A DNA stretch of 64,000 nucleotides, taken from the NCBI GenBank assembly GCA_031414415.1, contig JANNVK010000102.1:1-64000 (forward strand), written 5' to 3'. The notes below the pieces were generated by a model. The model did no database searches. It saw only the letters and a list, made by a program, of their open reading frames with translations, and was not told the DNA's origin. The translations under genes were made by a program, and so were the position numbers. Shown here one piece after another: positions 59,978-64,000 of this stretch (positions are counted from its first letter, which is position 1; each line of letters starts with the position of its first letter). This DNA comes from JANNVK01 sp031414415 (GTDB lineage: Bacteria > Acidobacteriota > Blastocatellia > Pyrinomonadales > Pyrinomonadaceae).

Positions 59978-60892
59978 ATGATTTCCGTCCAGAATCTCTC
60001 AAAAACTTATCCGAGTAATTTTCGCAAACTTAAACAATTTTTGCGGTTGCCGACAAAAGAACCTGTCGAAGCGTTGAGAAACGTTTCGTTTGAGGTTGCT
60101 GATGGCGAAATCTTTGGTTTAATCGGTAAAAATGGTGCCGGAAAAACAACGCTCACGAAAATAATCGCAACATTAGTTCAGCCGACATCAGGAAAAGTTT
60201 CGGTAAATGGGTTTGATTCGGTAAAAAATGAAGTGAAAGTCCGTTCGCTGATTGGGCTTGCAACTGCCGAAGAACGCTCGTTTTATTGGCGTTTAAATTG
60301 CGAACAAAATTTAATGTTTTTCGCGAGACTTTGCGGGTTGAGCGACAAAGATTCGCGACACCGAATTGATGAGCTTTTTGAAGAATTAGGTTTAACCGAG
60401 CTTCGAAAGCGTCGATTTTCAGACCTTTCGACCGGAAACAAACAACGGCTTGCGATTGCCCGTAGTTTGATTACAAAACCGCCGTGTTTATTGCTCGACG
60501 AACCAACTCGTTCACTTGATCCGATTGCCGCCGCAAATCTTCGCGAACTAATTTCTAATCTCAAAAACGTTTCTATCTTATTGACATCGCATAACTTAAC
60601 GGAAATTGAAGAACTCTGCAATCGAGTCGCGATTATTGTTGATGGCGAGATTCGAGCGATTGGAAAACCTCAAGAATTACGCCAGCAACACAAACAAAAT
60701 CAGCATGTCATAATCAGCTTTGAACTTAATAAAAAGGTTGAGCGTTTAACTTTTACGAGAGAAGCTGAAGACACTCTTCTGGGTGAAAAAGTCAGCGAAT
60801 TATTGCTCAAAGGTGCGAAAATTATAAATATTGAAACACAAAATTCGACCTTGCTGGATGTTCTCGAAAGCTACGAAACAAAGGGTTGCTGA
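59978..60892 (+). CDS. ABC transporter ATP-binding protein (NatA/CcmA-type exporter)
   Basis: This 304-residue ATPase contains Walker A 'GKNGAGKTT' near 51-59, signature 'LSTGNKQRLAIARSL', Walker B 'LLLDEPTRSLDP' and the H-loop 'LLTSHNLTEIEELC'. The signature has STGNKQR in place of the usual SGGQxQR, as in the ABC-2 (NatA, ABCA-like) exporter class. The C-terminal extension (about 225-304) is typical of this group. No ABC-2 membrane gene follows within the window; the next gene encodes an M48 peptidase. Confidence 0.88.
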   Translation: MISVQNLSKTYPSNFRKLKQFLRLPTKEPVEALRNVSFEVADGEIFGLIGKNGAGKTTLTKIIATLVQPTSGKVSVNGFDSVKNEVKVRSLIGLATAEERSFYWRLNCEQNLMFFARLCGLSDKDSRHRIDELFEELGLTELRKRRFSDLSTGNKQRLAIARSLITKPPCLLLDEPTRSLDPIAAANLRELISNLKNVSILLTSHNLTEIEELCNRVAIIVDGEIRAIGKPQELRQQHKQNQHVIISFELNKKVERLTFTREAEDTLLGEKVSELLLKGAKIINIETQNSTLLDVLESYETKGC

Positions 60893-60945
60893 AATTCGTT
60901 TAAGAAACTGTTATCATTTATTTAAAGGTATTTGGTTGAAATAAT

Positions 60946-61932
60946 ATGGCAAGAAAAAAAGCAGAAGATGGCTCAACAGAAGCAATAACAACAAGCAATT
61001 TTATCCGCTGTCGGTTTTGCGGACAAAAAAACGCGGTCAAAGCCGATTACGAAAAAGACAAAACTGTTTGCGGCAAATGCAAACTTCCATTATCAAACGC
61101 ACCCCATAAAAAGTTTGCTGATTTGAGCAAACACGATTATGTGCATCCAGCTGATAGCAAAGCACTTGCGGCTTTAAAGGCAATTCCGGGCGTAGATTCA
61201 GGGCTGAAAAAATTACTCGAATTAACTGGTGAATCAGCAAGTCGCGTAGTGTTTATGGCAAGTGCTGTGAAAGTTACGCCTCAACAATGTCCTGATTTAC
61301 ACGCAAAATTACAGATTGTTTGCACAACACTTGGTGTCGATATGCCGGATATGTTTGTTCAGCAAAATCCTGTGGTTAATGCTTTTACAACCGGCGTTGA
61401 AAAGCCTCTGATTGTGCTTTGGTCGGGTTTGCTTGAGAAGTTGAATGATGAAGAAATTCTTGCGGTTATTGCACACGAAGTTGGGCATATTCACGCACAA
61501 CACGTTTTATATTTAACTGCGGCGAGATTATTTGAAGCCTTAGCAAATGCTTCAATCGGACGATTAATTCCGGGTTCAGAAATCATTAAAGGCTTGATTG
61601 CGATTGGGATTAACAGTTCGTTGATGGCTTGGGCGAGACGTGCAGAATTATCTTGTGATCGAGCGGCTTTGTTGGTTGTTCAAGATCCGCACATTGTCGG
61701 TCGAACAATGATGAAACTGTGTGGCGGCACTTTTGCATCAAAAGTCGATTACGATCTATTTTTAGAACAAGCTCGTGAATTTGAGAAGAATTGCGATGAT
61801 AATAATCTCGACAAATTTTGGGCAAATGTAATTTCTTCAGGAATGACGCATCCGTTTCCAGTTTGGAGAATTTCCGAAATTTTAAAATGGGTTGACAGCG
61901 GAGATTATGACAGACTAATGAAAACAAAATAA
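60946..61932 (+). CDS. M48-family metallopeptidase with N-terminal zinc ribbon
   Basis: This 328-residue protein has a zinc ribbon at about 24-48 (RCRFCGQKN, then VCGKCKLPL), and a zincin domain with HEVGHIHAQH near 176-185 (HExxH). The third ligand would be Glu in 'ARRAELSCDRAALL' near 230. There is no membrane helix beyond a possible hydrophobic segment at 190-220, so it is likely cytoplasmic or peripheral, unlike HtpX. Members of this M48-type group are common in Acidobacteriota and Cyanobacteriota; substrates are unknown. An intrinsic terminator follows. Confidence 0.9.
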   Translation: MARKKAEDGSTEAITTSNFIRCRFCGQKNAVKADYEKDKTVCGKCKLPLSNAPHKKFADLSKHDYVHPADSKALAALKAIPGVDSGLKKLLELTGESASRVVFMASAVKVTPQQCPDLHAKLQIVCTTLGVDMPDMFVQQNPVVNAFTTGVEKPLIVLWSGLLEKLNDEEILAVIAHEVGHIHAQHVLYLTAARLFEALANASIGRLIPGSEIIKGLIAIGINSSLMAWARRAELSCDRAALLVVQDPHIVGRTMMKLCGGTFASKVDYDLFLEQAREFEKNCDDNNLDKFWANVISSGMTHPFPVWRISEILKWVDSGDYDRLMKTK

Positions 61933-61954
61933 TATTGACTTTACTTAATTAGCT

Positions 61955-61996
61955 GAAGAAAGTGAGAATAGTCTCATTTTCTTCATTTTTGTTTTG
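61955..61996 (+). terminator. Rho-independent terminator after the M48 gene
   Basis: GAAGAAAGTGAGA (61955-61967) pairs with TCTCATTTTCTTC (61972-61984) with one G.U pair and a 4-nt loop, followed by ATTTTTGTTTTG. Confidence 0.85.
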
Positions 61997-62089
61997 TTAT
62001 TTGTTTACTTCGAGGATTTTTAGCTTTATTATTACTCTTTACAAAAAGCATCCAAAATTTTTAAAAAACCTATTGTTTAGATAAGTTAA

Positions 62090-62860
62090 ATGGCAAAACG
62101 AAACGACCGATCCTTGCTCAATTATTTGAGTTCATCAAAAAATTATCTTATTCCGGTAGTTTCCCTAATCGCGATAATTTTCTTTTCACTAGCAATTGTT
62201 TTAACTTTTGCAACCTTAGATTCAGGACAGCGTTTGTTGCTGATTATTTGCATAATTATTTTCCCAATTGTCTCGCTTTCTTTTTGTCTGTGGCTTATTT
62301 TGCGAAATTCGCGTGAGCTTTCAGTAAGTAAAAATGACGGGCAGATTATTTGGCAAAAAATGTTGCCCGAAGCTCAAAGACGAAAGTTAAATATTGAAAT
62401 TACAGCACTTGCAACCGCATTAAAAATCCCAAAACAACAGCGTAGTGATTTGTGTTCGGCTTATATTGTGGCGGAAGATTTGGCTTTACGACAAATAGAA
62501 CAAGAAGTTGAACGACCAATTGTGCGACACGTAAATATTGAAGGTGCAGAGTTTGACGGAGTTTTTGTCAAACGAGATGTTGTTACTTTTATCGACACAA
62601 TGTTTATGGTTTCGCCTGAAGTTTCGCCAGAAATAATTAAGAATTTGCTCAAAAAAGTTGAATTTGCCGGAAGAAAAATTGCAGATATTCGAAAAGGTTC
62701 AAAACCGCGTTTGTTGCTTGCGATTGTCACGCAACTCGATGCCGATGCAGAAGCAAAACTTCGTTCAACTTTAATCAGCAAATTTACTTCAACACCGGTT
62801 GATGTTGATATTCGCCTGCTTGATTTTGAAAGTTTACAGCGAGTTTTTGCGGCAGATTAG
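62090..62860 (+). CDS. Membrane-anchored protein of unknown function
   Basis: This 256-residue protein has two N-terminal membrane helices at about 22-42 (LIPVVSLIAIIFFSLAIVL) and 50-72. A soluble domain of about 180 residues follows with 'MLPEAQRRKLNIEITALATAL', then 'QIEQEVERPIVRHVNIEGAEF' and a C-terminal alpha/beta part. I do not recognise a family. It lies 11 bp upstream of fabI, which places it in the same transcript. The C-terminal part (about 150-256) has the look of a nuclease- or restriction-like alpha/beta fold, but no motif confirms this. Confidence 0.65.
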   Translation: MAKRNDRSLLNYLSSSKNYLIPVVSLIAIIFFSLAIVLTFATLDSGQRLLLIICIIIFPIVSLSFCLWLILRNSRELSVSKNDGQIIWQKMLPEAQRRKLNIEITALATALKIPKQQRSDLCSAYIVAEDLALRQIEQEVERPIVRHVNIEGAEFDGVFVKRDVVTFIDTMFMVSPEVSPEIIKNLLKKVEFAGRKIADIRKGSKPRLLLAIVTQLDADAEAKLRSTLISKFTSTPVDVDIRLLDFESLQRVFAAD

Positions 62861-62871
62861 TTTTAAAAATT

Positions 62872-63633
62872 ATGTTGAAAGATAAAGTTGGAATAATTTT
62901 AGGTGTCGCGAATCATCGTTCGATTGCGTGGGCGTGTGCGAATGCTTGTGCGGAAAATGGTGCGAGATTAGCGTTTACATATCAAGGCGAACGCATCAAG
63001 GAAAACGTTGAAAAACTCGCCGCAAAACTCGAAAATTCGCTGGTTGTTGGTTGCGATGTAACAAATCAAGATGAAGTTGAGCAATGTTTTGCGACTGTCA
63101 AAAAAGAATTTGGTCGCCTTGATTTCGTCATACATTCGATTGCTTTTGCACCTCGCGAAGCTCTCGAAGGTGAATTTCTAGACACAACACGCGAAGCATT
63201 TCTCACCGCATTAGACATCAGTGCTTATTCACTTGCTCAAATTTCGCGAGCGGCAGTTCCATTGATGAACGAAGGTGGAAGCATCGTCACGATGAGTTAT
63301 TATGGAGCCGAAAAAGTTGTCCAAAGTTATAATGTGATGGGCGTGGCGAAAGCAGCTTTGGAAAGTTCGACACGTTATTTAGCCGAAGATCTCGGCAAAC
63401 GAAACATCCGAGTCAACGCAATTAGTGCCGGACCAATCAATACGCTTTCGGCACGTGGCGTAAAAAATATGGGTTCGATGCTTAGTAAAATCGCCGAAAA
63501 AGCTCCGCTCAGGCGTAACGTTGAAGCCAGAGAAGTAGGAAACACAGCACTGTTTTTAGTCTCAGATTTAGCTTCGGCAATTACCGGCGAAGTAATTCAC
63601 GTTGATTGCGGATACAATATAATGGGAATCTAG
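62872..63633 (+). CDS. fabI: Enoyl-[acyl-carrier-protein] reductase (NADH), FabI
   Basis: FabI reduces trans-2-enoyl-ACP in the last step of each fatty acid elongation cycle. The 253-residue SDR protein has the FabI-type cofactor loop 'GVANHRSIAWACANACAENG' near 10-29, 'CDVTNQDEVEQCF', 'VIHSIAFAP', the catalytic Tyr/Lys arrangement 'SYNVMGVAKAALESSTRYLA' near 153-172 (Y-x6-K), and 'GPINTLSARG'. The C terminus is 'ITGEVIHVDCGYNIMGI', as usual. It is preceded by the membrane protein gene and followed by an inverted heptamer tract and the LOG gene. Confidence 0.95.
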   Translation: MLKDKVGIILGVANHRSIAWACANACAENGARLAFTYQGERIKENVEKLAAKLENSLVVGCDVTNQDEVEQCFATVKKEFGRLDFVIHSIAFAPREALEGEFLDTTREAFLTALDISAYSLAQISRAAVPLMNEGGSIVTMSYYGAEKVVQSYNVMGVAKAALESSTRYLAEDLGKRNIRVNAISAGPINTLSARGVKNMGSMLSKIAEKAPLRRNVEAREVGNTALFLVSDLASAITGEVIHVDCGYNIMGI

Positions 63634-63640
63634 TAAAAAT

Positions 63641-63719
63641 TTCAGATTTCAAATTTCAAATTCAAGCGAAAATCTGAAATCTGGAATCTGAAATCTGAAA
63701 TCTGAAATCTGGAATTTTA
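63641..63719. repeat. Inverted heptamer arrays between fabI and the LOG gene
   Basis: The left arm (63641-63661) is TTCAGAT, TTCAAAT, TTCAAAT. The right arm (63671-63712) is six units of AATCTGA or AATCTGG without a phase break. The arms are complementary, so a hairpin with a short loop forms. The left arm begins eight bases after the fabI stop. Confidence 0.75.
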
Positions 63720-63730
63720 AATAACTAACA

Positions 63731-64000
63731 ATGTCAGAAATAAAAATAATTAGAGAACAATTACAACCAACGCACGACGAAATCTTGCTTCGTTCGCCAG
63801 ACCAGAAAGATGATATTCAATCGTCTGATTCGTGGCGAGTATTTCGGATAATGGGCGAAATCGTCAATGGATTTGATTCGCTCGGTTCAATTTCGAATGG
63901 AATTTCGGTCTTCGGTTCGGCACGCACACGCGAAGACGATCCAAATTATATTGCGGCGGTTGAAACCGGAAAATTATTGGTCGAAGCAGGTTTTGCCGTA
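63731..64000 (+). CDS. LOG-family (TIGR00730-like) protein, partial
   Basis: The first 90 codons are in the window. The protein begins MSEIKIIREQLQPTHDEILL and reaches 'GISVFGSARTREDDPNY', then 'ETGKLLVEAGFAV', the start of the LOG fold with its 'FGSART' nucleotide-binding segment. The family hydrolyses nucleoside 5'-monophosphates (cytokinin-activating phosphoribohydrolase type) or remains unassigned. The C-terminal PGGxGT motif would lie beyond base 64000. No SD is obvious; the start lies 18 bp after the heptamer tract. Confidence 0.85.
   Translation, partial: MSEIKIIREQLQPTHDEILLRSPDQKDDIQSSDSWRVFRIMGEIVNGFDSLGSISNGISVFGSARTREDDPNYIAAVETGKLLVEAGFAV

Noticed and set aside
1..64000. tRNA or rRNA genes
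   Set aside because: No T-loop/acceptor pattern or rRNA-like segment was recognised by eye on either strand. A tRNAscan or Rfam run would be decisive.

Overview
The window is an AT-rich (by eye roughly 37-38% GC), gene-dense piece of a bacterial chromosome. The gene content points to a Gram-negative-type bacterium with menaquinone, diaminopimelate peptidoglycan recycling (Mpl), TonB and secreted lipoproteins. It is most likely an Acidobacteriota member (Blastocatellia-like). Hints are the ToxR-type winged-helix/PD40-propeller regulator, secreted delta-60 repeat and CARDB proteins ending in the same carboxypeptidase-regulatory-like domain, DUF2911 and S46 and C25 peptidases. The taxon is an inference from family content; no rRNA or tRNA gene was seen.

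Layout. 1-1.8 kb: edge fragment of an IS3-type transposase, a 51-residue acidic protein, an OB-fold-like lipoprotein, a small unknown protein and a terminator-ended gap. 1.8-8.3 kb: delta-60 protein, convergent membrane regulator, a decayed gene broken by a palindrome-rich element, a zinc-ribbon membrane protein. 8.3-12.9 kb: gamma-glutamyltransferase and C25 peptidase, divergent. 12.9-21.2 kb: Ser/Thr kinase and FHA protein facing away from an FHA-PBP-RodA-PP2C operon. 21.2-32.1 kb: peptide-ABC ATPase, cinA, DUF2911/CoxG pair, small zinc ribbon + ubiX, a three-FHA ABC exporter, two TlpA-like lipoproteins and an aminotransferase. 32.5-49 kb: a 2771-residue surface protein, sigma-like factor, anti-sigma-like protein, brnTA, a secreted TPR-CHAT protein and an S46 peptidase. 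49-64 kb: nucleotidyltransferase-like pair, mpl, Uma2 protein, a UGA-containing thioredoxin-fold gene after ribA, TonB, inactive M16, ubiE, peptide-ABC permeases, a DUF4258/YgiT-type pair, ABC ATPase, M48 peptidase, fabI and a partial LOG-family gene.

The observation I rate highest is at 52367-52879 (minus). The 104-residue open frame that automatic calling gives is only the back part of a 170-residue AhpC/TSA_2-like protein. An in-frame UGA sits where the first Cys of a CxxC motif is expected (UxxC), and 17 nt downstream there is a hairpin with a GGUC apical loop, as in a bacterial SECIS element. This is a probable selenoprotein that standard annotation truncates.

Other themes. (i) The kinase/phosphatase/FHA/PBP/RodA locus resembles the actinobacterial pknB-pbpA-rodA-pstP-fha locus, and a second FHA-ABC gene resembles the mycobacterial FHA exporter. 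(ii) Five short tandem arrays with a strict 7-nt period begin on or just after stop codons; two are built as inverted arms. (iii) One, possibly two, genes have a TATAAT box so close to the ATG that the mRNA would be leaderless. (iv) Three loci (two intact, one decayed) share the same C-terminal module.
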